Of a DNA stretch of 64,000 nt, positions 42,394-53,200 are shown piece by piece (positions within the stretch are counted from its first letter, which is position 1; each line of letters starts with the position of its first letter). The position numbers were made by a program, and so were the translations under genes. The notes under the pieces were generated by a model, which saw only the letters and a list, made by a program, of their open reading frames with translations, was not told the origin of the DNA and did not search any database. This DNA is from Cycas panzhihuaensis (taxonomy: Eukaryota > Cycadophyta), in NCBI GenBank assembly GCA_023213395.1, contig CM041465.1:130517741-130581740 (forward strand), given 5' to 3'.

Positions 42394-43476
42394 GGTGAGG
42401 TATAGGCAAACTCCTATTAACCTATATCAGGGATTGCTTGGTCTTGTAGGCCTCACGATAAATCTCAAGATGAAATTCATGCTAGTAGCTTCATGGCGCT
42501 AACAACTAACCACTGCACTATGAGACTTTAGCGGCCAATAGTTAACCTATTCTAGGAAGTGGATAAGGGTCCTATAGGGTCCTCCTATATACCTCACAAT
42601 ACGTGGAGGCTCAAATCTGTGAGCGAGTTATGTTTGATGCCTAGGTATTGAGTCCTTATGTCTGCCCTCACTTCACACGCTAGTGTATATTCTAGTCATG
42701 CTTAGCCAATAACAACAGATCCAACGCGATATTTATAGACCCACAAAATAGGGTCTTTAAGGCAAGGAACGAGTAGCTGCCAATCAGAGATATCTACTTG
42801 CGGGTGACTAACAAAAATAGGAGAAATTAAGCTTAATAAGAAGAAGAAGAACTGCAGAAAAATTTAAAGAGAAGAGGCTAAAACTAAACAAAGATTTTCA
42901 CCTGTCTGGCTGAGGCCTATTTGGAGTCTACAACTATATGGTGCTATTGTACGAAACTGTACGACCTATTGTACGTACTACCCTAGTAGCCAAAAATTTG
43001 ACCTCCTCAAAATTTGATGAAACCAACGTCAAATGAAAGATTTTTCTACAAGGTATCTGAATTTGGTCTCAGCTATTTTATTTGAGCTTTGGATAAAAAG
43101 ATATTGCTCCTCAAAATGTAGATTGGTGGTTAGGGTTTAATAGTTTTTTTGCTTGATTCTTCACAAATGCTAACTAAACCTGGTCGAATCATATACTTGG
43201 AAAGATCTCCTCAAGAGCTTTTGTTTGATACCAGATTCATGTCTAATATCAGTCTGTACAGAGAGAAATCAACGAATGAAGTCGAACTTGGGCAGCTAGG
43301 ATTTTTGCCCTATTCTGTCAAATCCATGAGGAATCTACCTTCGACCTTTTGGAAAGAGTTGATTAGCATACAAAGGGGAGTATGCTTGTAAATTTTGAAC
43401 TGAATTTGAGATGGTCAATTTTCTTGTCTGTATGGTCATAAAGATTCTCAATCTTTAGATGCAAAGAGTGACCTAA
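42394..43476 (-). promoter_or_regulatory. Cop-I leader with GTAC motif blocks
   Basis: No gene. It contains actatatggtg...gtacgaaactgtacg near 42930-42975 and gtctgtatggtcat near 43424, the two blocks shared with other copia leaders in the window. Confidence 0.45.
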
Positions 43477-43492
43477 CCTTGCTCTGATACCA
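43477..43492 (-). other. Cop-I primer-binding site
   Basis: Minus strand tggtatcagagcaagg next to the LTR end. Confidence 0.85.
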
Positions 43493-43648
43493 TGTTGGAG
43501 TAGAGAGCAAATAGAAGAGAGAAGAACAAAGAATTGTATTATTATTGAGAAGTACATCATGTATTTATATACAAGGGTCATTAACAGTAACCCTAATTTA
43601 GAATTACTTTATTAACGACATGACTTATACTAAGATTACATTATAACA
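43493..43648 (-). repeat. Cop-I 5' LTR
   Basis: Minus strand TGTTATAATG...CTCCAACA, 156 bp. The distal edge is inferred. Confidence 0.6.
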
Positions 43649-43769
43649 AAAGGATAAGACATTGCTTATTCTAATAGTAGTGCATCAACCCAATGGTTCT
43701 AACTCTTGGTATTCATGTCCATTGGACTGCTAATTAATCCATACTTAGTATTATCCACAAGCAATAACA

Positions 43770-43980
43770 ATGCCTAGTTATATGGCATGTATATTCAACA
43801 GTATAGCCCTGTCTAGGGTTGGTCATATAGTTGTATATTCAATCTGTATTACCTACCATATGACTATCATAATGACCAGCCATACGGTGTTAGGCGGCAT
43901 CTATACAACCTACCATATGGGCAGTCATAGGGCCTATAGGGTAGTGGTATGGGCAACCATATAGCCTTGTTGTATGCAGT
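43770..43980. repeat. degenerate array of catata(g/tg) palindromic motifs
   Basis: Within 210 bases the motifs ccatatg, catatag, ccatacgg, gtatag and gtcatag recur about a dozen times on both strands (ggtcatatag, taccatatgact, aaccatatagcc). The same words occur in the leaders of Cop-C, Cop-I and Cop-J (tatatggtcgtatag). The block looks like a reiterated leader motif. Confidence 0.5.
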
Positions 43981-44811
43981 TTTTATGGCCCCTTATTTAG
44001 GCCATACACATGGGCATAAATGAAAAAAATCAATGGAGGTGAAGAAGAGGGAAAATGAAAGAAAGAATAGTCCATTGTTAAATTTTGAAGTTTACACATG
44101 CATGCTACAAGGTTTTCATAGGTACACACTTTGCTTCGCCTCCTTTGATATGGTTGCCAATCCATGGAATTAACCTTTTCACTTGCCTTTTATAATTAAA
44201 TTCCTATGTATTGACTTCTTGACATTCTTAGCTTCACAAACGGGCTCTTCGTTATTGCTTGTTCAACTCCTTCAAATGTACTTGTGAATGTAGAATATGA
44301 TTAATCTCTTTTATCCCTAGCATATGTCTATGGAATTATGGTCTCAATAATATTCTTTGGGAGATTCTAGAAAGAGAATTAGAAGATGTTCTGTACTTTA
44401 GTATCCATGTAGTCCACCACACGACACCCTAAGTAATTACTATCATGTAACAAGAAATGATATAAAAAATGAGGCGTAAATGATGAATAGGTGGGCTTGA
44501 GCACGTACAACCCACAGATTTGAAAACAGATTTGAAAAAGGCTATATAAAATTTTACAAATGACATGTCCATTAATTAAACATGAGTTGGAATATACAAA
44601 AAATAATCAAAACGGCTTGGTCAATAGGAGACTTCCAATGCAAACTACCAAATGAGCAAAGCTCTTGTAAAATTTGGTCTCCATAACATCCAAGGGTATA
44701 GACCTATCCATGGCAAATTCCAACAAAGATATTAGACAAACAATTTGTACATTAGGGCCAAATTATAAAACTTTATATAGATGAATAAAATTTGATACTA
44801 TATCACAGTAT
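43981..44811. other. no gene seen
   Basis: AT-rich sequence without a credible reading frame, LTR edge or strong repeat. The minus-strand frame at 43983-44165 has no recognisable domain. Confidence 0.4.
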
Positions 44812-45210
44812 GGGACTTCCATTCTTACATGTTCTTCTGTCATTATCTTCATGCCATTGCCCTCAGCATTAATCTGACTCTGCTCTCCAGTTGACACCCA
44901 TTGTGGCCAGCTCTCCTTGTTGAGAAAAATGCAACATTGGCATCACTATGAGACTTCCCTTCTCACATGTTCTTCTGTCTCTTAACTTAGTAGGCACCCA
45001 TGTTGGCCAGCTCTCCTTGTTGAGAAAAAATCTCACTGCATTTTCAAAATGCAACATTGGCATCACTATGAGATTTCCCTTCTTACATATTCTTCTGTCA
45101 TTATCTTCATGCCACTACCCTTGGCATGAATCTGACTCTGCTCTTAACTCTACTAGTTGACACCCATGTTGGTCAGCTCTCCTTGCTAAGAAAAAATCTC
45201 ACTGCATTTT
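44812..45210. repeat. three-unit tandem repeat (about 122-141 bp per unit)
   Basis: Units begin near 44812, 44948 and 45070, each opening gaga/ttcccttctyacat and containing catgttggycagctctcc and gcaacattggcatcactat. The second unit lacks an internal piece present in the first and third. It overlaps the minus-strand frame with the repeated peptide AVRFFLNKESWPTW. Confidence 0.75.
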
Positions 45211-45749
45211 TTGCAATATCGTCCATGATATTTTCATAAAAATATTGCCATGGCTAACCTGGAAAGTCTTTTGTATTTACATCACTATGCAATTCTTCCA
45301 TACACTCCTTTCTTGAAATTGGCCTTTCCAATCTGTTAGTAACTACTGCAGCCTTTTGACTTTGTATGTTTATATCCACTCAGATAATCAAGGAGAGCCA
45401 CGCAATATTAACAAATATTTCCATGCCTTTTGAGCCATTAAGCATTCCCATATCAAATGATTTGATGATTCCTAAGAAGCTCCTCAGTTCACATGAGTCA
45501 ATACTGCTGAAAAATCTTCGAAACTTCATTATAACACTATTTTTTGAATGTAAACCAATCTTTACCCCTAAAAACCTGTGTACATTTCTTTGTTGGAGTA
45601 ACTTGGGAAGCATTGTCCACTCTGGCAATCATTGCTTGTACATTAATGAATGATACATAAGTCAATGCTTCAACATTGTTTTGCTTCTCATATTCATCTC
45701 TCCTCCTGACCAAAACTTCTTCCAACTTTGACTCAAAATTTTGTGACAC
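44869..45749 (-). pseudogene. unrecognised broken coding sequence
   Basis: Minus strand reading starts near 45749 (SKLEEVLVRRRDEYEKQNNV, INVQAMIARVDNASQ). It shifts frame near 45545 (MKFRRFFSSIDSCEL, MLNGSKGMEIFVNIAW) and continues with stops to AKNAVRFFLSKESWPTWV, whose last part is repeated by the tandem duplication at 44812-45210. Composition is that of a real soluble protein rather than retrotransposon pol. I cannot name it. It may be a host pseudogene or a piece captured by an unrecognised element. Confidence 0.4.
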
Positions 45750-46201
45750 ATTTAGTTGTAGGTTGGAGGGCTATTTCTTCTCTTGATTCTATAATCTTCT
45801 TTCAGATATTCATGTTTCTTGTCTATGCACCAATATTGTTCCTTGGTCTGTTTGATAATGGCATTGATGTAGTATTATGGGAGCAAATGGCAATTTTTAC
45901 ATACTTGAACCTTTGCACTCTACCTTTATGCCTTGAATAACAAGATAAAAGGTAGGATACAAGTGTCATATCAAATGGCAAGTTTCTCCACAATTTTTTT
46001 TCACCTATATGTACCAAATATGCAAAGCTTGGCATAAGAAAAACATGTGAGGAGTGATACAATTTAAGTAGAAAATTTGACTGACTTCTGCCACTCTTTT
46101 AACTTTGCCTAAGGTGTTTCTAAAATTTGCTTCTTGCCTTTATTGATGAAAGGCAAGCAGTGCACTGCATGCAGTCTTATCATGTTTTTTTGGGAGTTTA
46201 G

Positions 46202-46562
46202 GCATGCTATAAGGGATATGATGGTCCGTGGTGCACCTGCAATCGCTATATCAGCTGCGCTCTCTCTTGCTGTAGAGGTGGCTAACTTAGGCCCATTTGG
46301 TGGGAGTGTAGAAGATGCAGTTTCATATCTCCAACAGCGGTTGGATTACCTGGTTTCCAGGTAAAACAAACTCACAAAGTGACTTGTTTTATCCTCATTT
46401 TACTTGCTTCTAATGCAGAGATCTTTGTGTGGTTGATAACTATTATTTCCCTGTGTTTCCAGCCGTCCAACAGCAGTGAACCTTTCTGATGCTGCTGAAA
46501 AATTGCAGGGTGTGGTGCTGAAGGCATCTACGTATAGCTCCAAAGCTGAAAGTGTTCTTCAG
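46202..46562 (+). CDS. methylthioribose-1-phosphate isomerase, two internal exons
   Basis: Exon 1 (46202-46360) and exon 2 (46463-46562) are separated by a 102-bp intron with gt/ag ends; a further gt donor follows at 46563 and an ag acceptor precedes 46202. Spliced, they encode [48 protein letters not shown] and [15 protein letters not shown] without a stop. These are the substrate-phosphate-binding RGAPAI and RPTAVNL regions of MtnA/MTI1, a cytosolic enzyme of methionine salvage that converts methylthioribose-1-phosphate to methylthioribulose-1-phosphate. It is about 85 of roughly 370 residues. The flanking exons were not found within the window, so it is either a gene with very long TE-filled introns or a fragment. 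Confidence 0.82.
46361..46462 (+). other. intron of the isomerase gene
   Basis: 102 bp, gtaaaac...tttccag, splitting an AGC serine codon; typical plant intron length and pyrimidine-rich acceptor. Confidence 0.8.
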
Positions 46563-49032
46563 GTAAATGCTTATGGTTGAGATGGCACTTAATAGATCTT
46601 TCTTCTGGGTCTTAAGGATCCATTAAACCATACATTTAGACTGTATATTGACATATAAAAGCTTTTCAAATGCGCCAGTTTACTTTTACCTGCAAGAAAC
46701 AAGCATGTATCTTAAATGTTAGCATTGCTGAAATGTTTGGGTTTATGGAATGTAAGAGGTTATGTTCATATACAAGCCTGCATACATTCAGGGATCCCCA
46801 TCTATTCAATTAGAAGGGCAAGAGAATCACATGCATGCAATATTAGGAGGTAAGGATGGCATAAAATATAGATATCCCTTAAGATAGTAACACGGTATCA
46901 TATTATCTTGTGTCCCCTTTTGCACCCATCAGCATTTTGTAGCACAGATAGGAATGTAATAGTTGCAATCAAAAATTACATTTGTTGGTGATGCGCCTCT
47001 TCATATCTAACCAACATATTGTGCTTGGGACATAAATATGAGCAAGAATGAACGTGACCTAACACAACTGGGGCTAGCATATAAGTAGGAAATTCAAATC
47101 TTGCTTACATATATCAACATAATACAGGAAAATGTTTACATCCATATATTTTACTTATGGAGATCAAAGTGAGAGGTTATAGACATTAGGGCACTGTTAG
47201 AGGATGAAATATTGTGTGTCATCGGTGGCATTGCTTTGTGCACTTTTCCAGAACACATTTTCCTTTGATTTTGAACAATTCAAAGACCAAGTTCGAGACT
47301 GTTGAGCCCCATAGAATGAAGATGCAAACTGCATTGAAACTGGTGAAAATTATTGCTATACACAATTAGAGTTTTATTTTCTGCAGTGCTGAATAAACAA
47401 CCTCACGGACATAACTTCATCAAATCTGCCATGTTATGCTGCAGAATTAAGCTGTAAAAATTGAAAAATGACAAGATATAACTTTGTATTGGTGTAGTGA
47501 TACATTAAGAAGGAAATTCAAATTTGTACACCAATCCAAATACAACAAAGCTCAGCGTACAAGTGTACCCACACACACAGAGAGAGTTTAACGCCCAGCT
47601 AAGACCAAACAAAGTGTCGTCCATAAGACAATGTGTACATCAAAGTCAGAGATGCTGTAAGGGTGCCTAATTGGGCACCGTAACTGAAGTCTAGCCAACA
47701 GACACAATATAAAATGCAAATACAAGATTAAACAGATCTAAGGCAGGACTTGTGGTTCTTAAAAGAGAAAAGGAAACGAAAAAACAAAAGAAGAAGGTAG
47801 GACTTGTGAGTCCTGACAAATGTCTGTGAAACCCACATGGAACTCTAGCAGTAGGTTGCCCTCAGAGGACTCCCCTAGTCATCTCCCAATGAGGATCACA
47901 AAGAGTGATGAATCAACTCATGTTGGGCTCCTAAGAGAGGACCCTGATCAAAGTATCTAATGGTGAACAAGAAGGAAACTGGCCATTAATGAAAGCCTAG
48001 GATGAGATCTTTCCCACTATCACCATCACCTTGCATTCAACCAATAGTTGAAGGCTATTCTATCCTGGAAGCCATCTTGCTTTGATAGTATCTCCCATAG
48101 TGACATACAAACAATGACCGCTACATAGGCTAATTCTTATACATATTATCAACCACATGCATGCAATAGCATGCTCTAGGTGGGAATCATTTCTCAATGG
48201 TTTCATATAGATAGTAGCTATGCTCAAGATATCCTGTTACATCTAGGTAGTAGCAATCCTTCTGCTTGAGTTTGGTGTGGCTCCTCACAAGATCATTTGC
48301 AGGATCAAATATCAAAGCAATTTGTATTCACTATCGACTTCCACCACACTTCCCTTCTTAAACAATATGTATAAAGGCAACAGGTCATGGAATGTGAGGT
48401 GAAGGGACACTTAGTGAAGTAAAGATCTGAGAGACATCTTAAAAGGCTTATAAATATTTCTTTTTCTTTTTCTAAATTGAATTGCTTCATGTAATTGACA
48501 TAAGCCACAAAATGGCATATCATAGAAGGTTCAACTGGTAGCTAGAGGCAAGAAATCTGAAGAGTACATAATGCCAGCATGGGTGTAACCCTGTGTATAA
48601 CAAAAATGAAACAGTCTTATGAGAATGTAAAACCAAGGAGAAACAAGCGAGGATGAGAAGCCAAAACTTAGGGCATTCTAGGAGCTTCCACTGCAGTCTA
48701 AAACTCCTACATCAGCATGTGCACTAGCTCAATGACAAGGTCTTGGGTTGTCTTCATCACCCATTTGTGGTGAGCCAACACTTGCATCCAAATTTCACAT
48801 GTTAAAAACTTCATCTTTGTATGAACCTCAAAGGTTTTGCTACATCTCATATTCCAGATGAAAAAAGGGTGCAGTGCAATGGCCAAGTACCAAATCAGGC
48901 ATAACATTTTCAGGAATTTCTCTTTGATTCCCTAATAGAGTAGTCTTCCACTAGAATGGATCTACAATGTAGCTCTTCCATTGCATGGAGATCCATTTCT
49001 AAATAACCTTTGCAAAATTGCAATGCTAAAAA
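46563..49032. other. isomerase downstream intron or intergenic DNA, no gene seen
   Basis: About 2.5 kb. It starts with a splice donor (gtaaatgc). I could not find the next isomerase exon. A short acacacacag/agagag microsatellite lies near 47568-47586. Minus-strand frames at 48305-48523 and 48707-48907 have no recognisable domain. Confidence 0.5.
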
Positions 49033-49242
49033 TGTTAGAATATTAAAATTCTATCCTATTTTTTTACTTAGGGGGGCTCTTATGTATAATTAAGAGTCGT
49101 GTTATGATCCCTTTTCTGTTTAAAAATGACACTTGCCATACACGTATTGAGCCTCTATTGTAAACTAGATGTATTTATATGAGAAAGAAACTCTCACCCA
49201 TTAATCAAGGAAGATCATTCTTTTTTGATATTTTGTCTTTTT
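49033..49242 (+). repeat. Cop-J 5' LTR
   Basis: Starts tgttagaatatt; the expected CA end is eroded to ctttt before the primer-binding site. Confidence 0.65.
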
Positions 49243-49259
49243 TGGTATCAGAGTAGGTT
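49243..49259 (+). other. Cop-J primer-binding site
   Basis: tggtatcagagtaggtt, one mismatch to the TGGTATCAGAGC consensus. Confidence 0.85.
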
Positions 49260-49872
49260 TGGTAGCACATAAAGCATCAATTTTTTTAGGAGACTAAGGT
49301 TTAAGACAAGTTTTTTTTTTTAAGGAAGACAATCTGAGAAGACCTTGTATGGAACACCTATACAAATCCGTACGACTATGTACAACCAAAATTTGAAGTG
49401 CTCAAATCCCCACCAAATTTTACTAGCAAAAATGTTTTGATGAGTAGAGTCTATTGTCCCAAAGAGTTGACTGCAAATTCAGCCTTTGTAAGCAAGAAAT
49501 CATAGAAAATCAAGAATGTGGATTTGGAATTTCTTATGCTATTTTCCCTCATTTTTTTAGCTTCAATCTCTAAAATTAGTCTTAAAATCTTCCTTAGGGC
49601 ATACGCTTTCCATCAAGTATAAGTTTGTAGAGTGATTTTGAGATTGTTTAATGTTATGAGCAAAAATATAGTTTAAACCTTAGCCACCTCTTTCACTTTC
49701 GGGCCATTTTCCTGTCAAATGGAAGCTCCAATCCAAATTCTATATAACTATACTTTTTTTGAATTCCATATAACTAAACTTTTTTTGTACAACTATATGG
49801 TCGTATAGTCCTAACTTGCAATAGAAGAAAAATTATAGAGTTTTTTGTAGTTCTCCTTTTGTTTCTTATAAA
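49260..49872 (+). promoter_or_regulatory. Cop-J leader with palindromic motif
   Basis: No gene. It contains tacaaatccgtacgactatg near 49363 and, about 65 bases before gag, the inverted repeat actatatggtcgtatagt (about 49794-49811). Confidence 0.5.
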
Positions 49873-50493
49873 ATGGCCTTTGTTTACTCATTAGGAGAGC
49901 CAGATAAGTTAACTGGACAAAATTATATAGCTTGGAAAATAAAAATGAAGGGTCTTTTAGTTGCCAAGAATACCTAGGATATTGTCACCGAAAAAGAAAA
50001 AAACTAGTTGCCATAGATATTGTAAAGCTTGCCAGTTGGAAAGAAAGGGACAAACATGCCTTTGAAATCATTACATTGTCCATAAGTGATTCCATTTTAA
50101 TTCATATAAGTGAAGCCTCCTCTTGAATTGAAGCTTGGAAAATTCTTGTTGCTTTATATAGTCAAAAAAATTAAGCCTAAATTATTACTCTTAGAGAACA
50201 CATGTACCGACTCCATTTAAGGGAAGGTGAACAAGTCTTTGATTTTATTACTAAAGTGGTAGAAGTCAAAGACAATCTCACATCTACAAGTGAGTCTATA
50301 TCAAACATAGAAATTGTTCATCTAGTACTTAATAAACTCCTCAAGTCATTTAATAATTTAGTGAACACACTTGCTGTGGGAAGACAAGCTCAGAAGATGT
50401 CATTTGATACCTTGTGTGGACATCTTCTTCAACAAGAACAGAGGATACGAAGATATGGCAAACAAATTTTGAAGAAACATACATACATGCCTA
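49873..50493 (+). pseudogene. Cop-J Gag
   Basis: Starts ATG at 49873 (MAFVYSLGEPDKLTGQNYIA, then WKIKMKGLLVAKN). Stops near 49977 and frame changes lead to ERDKHAFEIITLSISDSILI, a stop near 50125, then LREHMYRLHLREGEQVFDF, NKLLKSFNNLVNTL and HLLQQEQRIRRYGKQ. Truncated before the zinc knuckle by Cop-K. Confidence 0.8.
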
Positions 50494-50796
50494 TGTTCTG
50501 AGCTACAAGATCTTGATCATACATAACAAGCACAATAAAGAGCACAAGAAATGCAGTACACCAAATATACATGGGAAATTTTTTTTGGGTAAAAAACGCA
50601 TCACAAAAAATCACTAGATCACATTGATTCTCGATTGAATGAAAATACAATGGACTCTAGGATATTTATAATCCCTCGAGTGGTGTCAACCCTTAAAGGT
50701 TGTGTCCCTTCGTAAACTTGCATCTTTTTGTTAAACAATAACTAAACCACATTTAACATTAACACAAGTGGCTTAGCATTAACCGCCATGCTAATG
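50494..50796 (-). repeat. Cop-K 3' LTR (inferred edges)
   Basis: Bounded on the right by a polypurine run (aaagggggg on the minus strand, 50797-50806). The left edge is tgttctgagc, directly after Cop-J gag. The inner tip reads cattagc where TGTTAGC would be expected. Confidence 0.5.
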
Positions 50797-51410
50797 TCCC
50801 CCCTTTAATGTAAATGTGGTGATCGATCTACAATCTGAAATTATCACTAGCAAAGGCTGGAATTATCCTTGCTAATACATCCCCCCTCAAGGATAACTTC
50901 TTTGAGTCCCAATCTAGGATGAATGTTTGTGATCTTCAATAAATGCTTTGGTAAACACGTTTGCAAGTTGCTCTACACTCGAACAAAAGTCGACCCGCAA
51001 CTACCCTGCTTTGATCTGTTCATGGATATAGTGGTGTTGAATCTTAATATGCTTCGTAGGCACATGAAACAAAAATAACTGGAGTACTACAAGATATGCT
51101 AGGGATATCCAAAAGTCCTTACAACCATACAACTTCTTTTACACCAACAATGAGTCCTTGATATTCAGCCTCTGTAGAAGATAGTAATACCGTTTGTTGC
51201 TTCTTCGACTGCCATGATACACATCTATTGCCAATAGCAAAGATATATCTAGTAGTGGATTTTTTATCATCAGAGTCTTCTCCCCAATCTGCATCAGAGT
51301 AGCCTTGCAACTTTACATCTCCATCACAAAGGTACTCCAAACCAAGATTAAGAGTTCCCTTCACATATTTTAGAATCCAGTTTACTACAATCTAATGTGG
51401 CTCTTGTGGA
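50797..51410 (-). pseudogene. Cop-K RNase H
   Basis: GTLNLGLEYLCDGDVKLQGY, SDADWGEDSDDKKSTT and LSSTEAEYQGL carry the RNase H catalytic Asp and Glu. The C-terminal part below 51119 is degraded by stops. It joins 56591 after removal of Cop-L. Confidence 0.82.
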
Positions 51411-51637
51411 TGTTAACTTAATGCAAAGAAATAGAATGCAGATGAGTAGAATAGACTTTCTTTTCATTAAGGAGATGATCTCTTAAATATACATTGAGTC
51501 TTGTAATCGTTATGTTTTAGGTTTGTAATTGACTCTTACAATAATGACACATGTCATGCTCACAAGTATAAGTTACATAATCGAGGGTTTATTTCATAAC
51601 CCTTTACAATACCTAGATAAAACATTACCTCCTAACA
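51411..51637 (-). repeat. Cop-L 3' LTR
   Basis: 227 bp; preceded on the minus strand by the purine tract aagagaggg (51638-51646). Confidence 0.9.
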
Positions 51638-52420
51638 CCCTCTCTTAATGTTTTATCTCTCTCAGTTCTATCTTGTCCCTTAGAAACTGGAATTTTTCTT
51701 TTCCAAGAGATTTTGTTAGTAGATCTGCAATTTGTTCTGCAATAGAACAGTATTCTAGCTTGACTTCTCTATTGTGAACCTTTTCTCTTATGAAGTGGTG
51801 GTGAACTTCTATGTGCTTGGCTCTGGCATGAAGAATTGGATTCTTGGTTAATTTGATAGTACTTTGATTGTCACAATATAGAGTTGTTTGACTTTGAGGT
51901 TGATTCAAATCAACCAGAAGTTGTGGCACCCACACTACTTCACAAGTTGCAGTTACAGCTACCTTATATTCATCTTTAAAAACAAAGGTAACTCAGAGGC
52001 TATTTTTGTCGGCATAGAAATCGCAGCTAAACCCAAGAAGAAGCAATAACCACTTGTGGATTTCCTCTGTTCCTTGTCTCCTACCCAATCTGAGTCACAA
52101 TATCTTGTGAGTTTTGTTGATCCCTCTCGAGAATAGATCAGTTTTAGATCTATTGTCCCTTGTAGATATCTCATTATTCTTCTAGCAGCTTTTGAGTGTC
52201 TTACTTTAGGTTCCTGCATGTACCTGAAGACTACTCCAACTGAGTAAGATATATCTAGTCTGGTAGCTGTGAGATATATCAGGCTTCCGATCAGTTGTCT
52301 GTACAAGGTGACGTCAACCGGTTGTTCTCCTTCATCTACTACCATATTGCAATTGATTTCCATGGGTGTTGCACACGGATTACAATCTATCATCCTGAAT
52401 TTGATTAGCAAATCCTTTAT
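51638..52420 (-). pseudogene. Cop-L RNase H and connection
   Basis: FRMIDCNPCATPMEINCNMV, YRQLIGSLIYLTATRLDISY, YCDSDWVGDKEQRKSTSGYC, then LYCDNQSTIKLTKNPILHAR and HIEVHHHFIREKVHN, ending LLTKSLGKEKFQFLRDKIEL. A stretch around 51940-52000 is shuffled, losing the LSSTEAEY block. Two open pieces of 96 and 150 codons remain. Confidence 0.87.
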
Positions 52421-53200
52421 GTATTTGCTTTGAGATAGGGAAATGTGGTTCTGTTATTGGCTTACCTCCAATCCCAAATAGTAGTTGAGGAGACCAAGAT
52501 CTGTCATTTCAAATTTCTTTTCTAGTTGCCATTTATCTCTATGATTGATTTCTCATCATTTCCTATGAGAATCATATCATCTGCGTAGACAACAATTATT
52601 GTTATTAGATCATCCCTTTTTCTTGTGTATAGGTTGGAGTTTGAGCTGGAACACTAAAATCCATTGTGACATAGGTGCTAGTCCAATTTGGCATACCATG
52701 CATGAGTGGCTTGTTTTAGCCCATATAGAGCCTTTTTTAATTTGCACACCAAATGTTCTCGTCCTTCCTTGATATACCCTTCAAGTTGTGTCATATAAAC
52801 ATCTTCCTCAAGATCTCCATTTAAGAATGCATTTTTAACATCTAACTGAAAGATTTTCCAGTTATGTAATGCTAGCAGTGCAACTGCAGTTCTTACTCTG
52901 TCTAGCTTTGCTATAGGAGAAAAAGTTTTTTTTAAATCGATCCCAGCCATTTGGGTGTATCCTTTTACAACAAGTCGGGCTTTGTGCTTTTTGATTTTTC
53001 CACTAGCCCCTTCTTTGATCTTATATACCCATTTGCAATTTACCGTTGGCTTATTTGAAGGAAGTTCTACCAGATCCCATGTTTGATTTCTAATAATTGA
53101 ATCCATTTCAGAGTCCATAGCTACTTTCCATTTTGGTTGATCTTGTGCCTCTTGAAAGGATTGAGGCTCAGTTCGACTGAGCAAAGCCCTCGGCTTCTAA
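52421..53200 (-). pseudogene. Cop-L reverse transcriptase
   Basis: [80 protein letters not shown] and [16 protein letters not shown] in one open frame (53184-52678). The catalytic motif in the next stretch reads VVYADDMILIG, with both Asp kept. Stops follow it. Confidence 0.88.

Larger units (their letters stand above)
41211..43648 (-). mobile_element. Cop-I: 5' part of a copia element
   Basis: Minus strand order: LTR (43648-43493), primer-binding site, leader, gag, zinc knuckle, acidic region. It is truncated before protease. The TGTTATAATG LTR start and leader motifs resemble Cop-F and Cop-L. The right LTR edge is inferred from TGTTAT and not confirmed by a partner. Confidence 0.65.
49033..50493 (+). 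mobile_element. Cop-J: 5' part of a copia element
   Basis: LTR, primer-binding site, leader and gag on the plus strand, cut off at about 50494 by the Cop-K LTR. It belongs to the same broad clade as Cop-F and Cop-L. Confidence 0.7.

Noticed and set aside
40540-43648. Cop-H and Cop-I as one complete small element
   Set aside because: The two LTRs (40540-40825 and 43493-43648) do not resemble each other beyond the tgttgga tip.
46134-46201. Upstream extension of the isomerase exon to an ATG at 46134
   Set aside because: The sequence before 46202 does not match the family and ends in a pyrimidine-rich tract with ag, a splice acceptor.
47660-47690. Palindrome ggtgcc...ggcacc as a regulatory site
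   Set aside because: A single short inverted repeat without context or recurrence.
48305-48907. Possible LINE or transposase frames on the minus strand
   Set aside because: Checked for reverse transcriptase, zinc and DDE motifs; none convincing.
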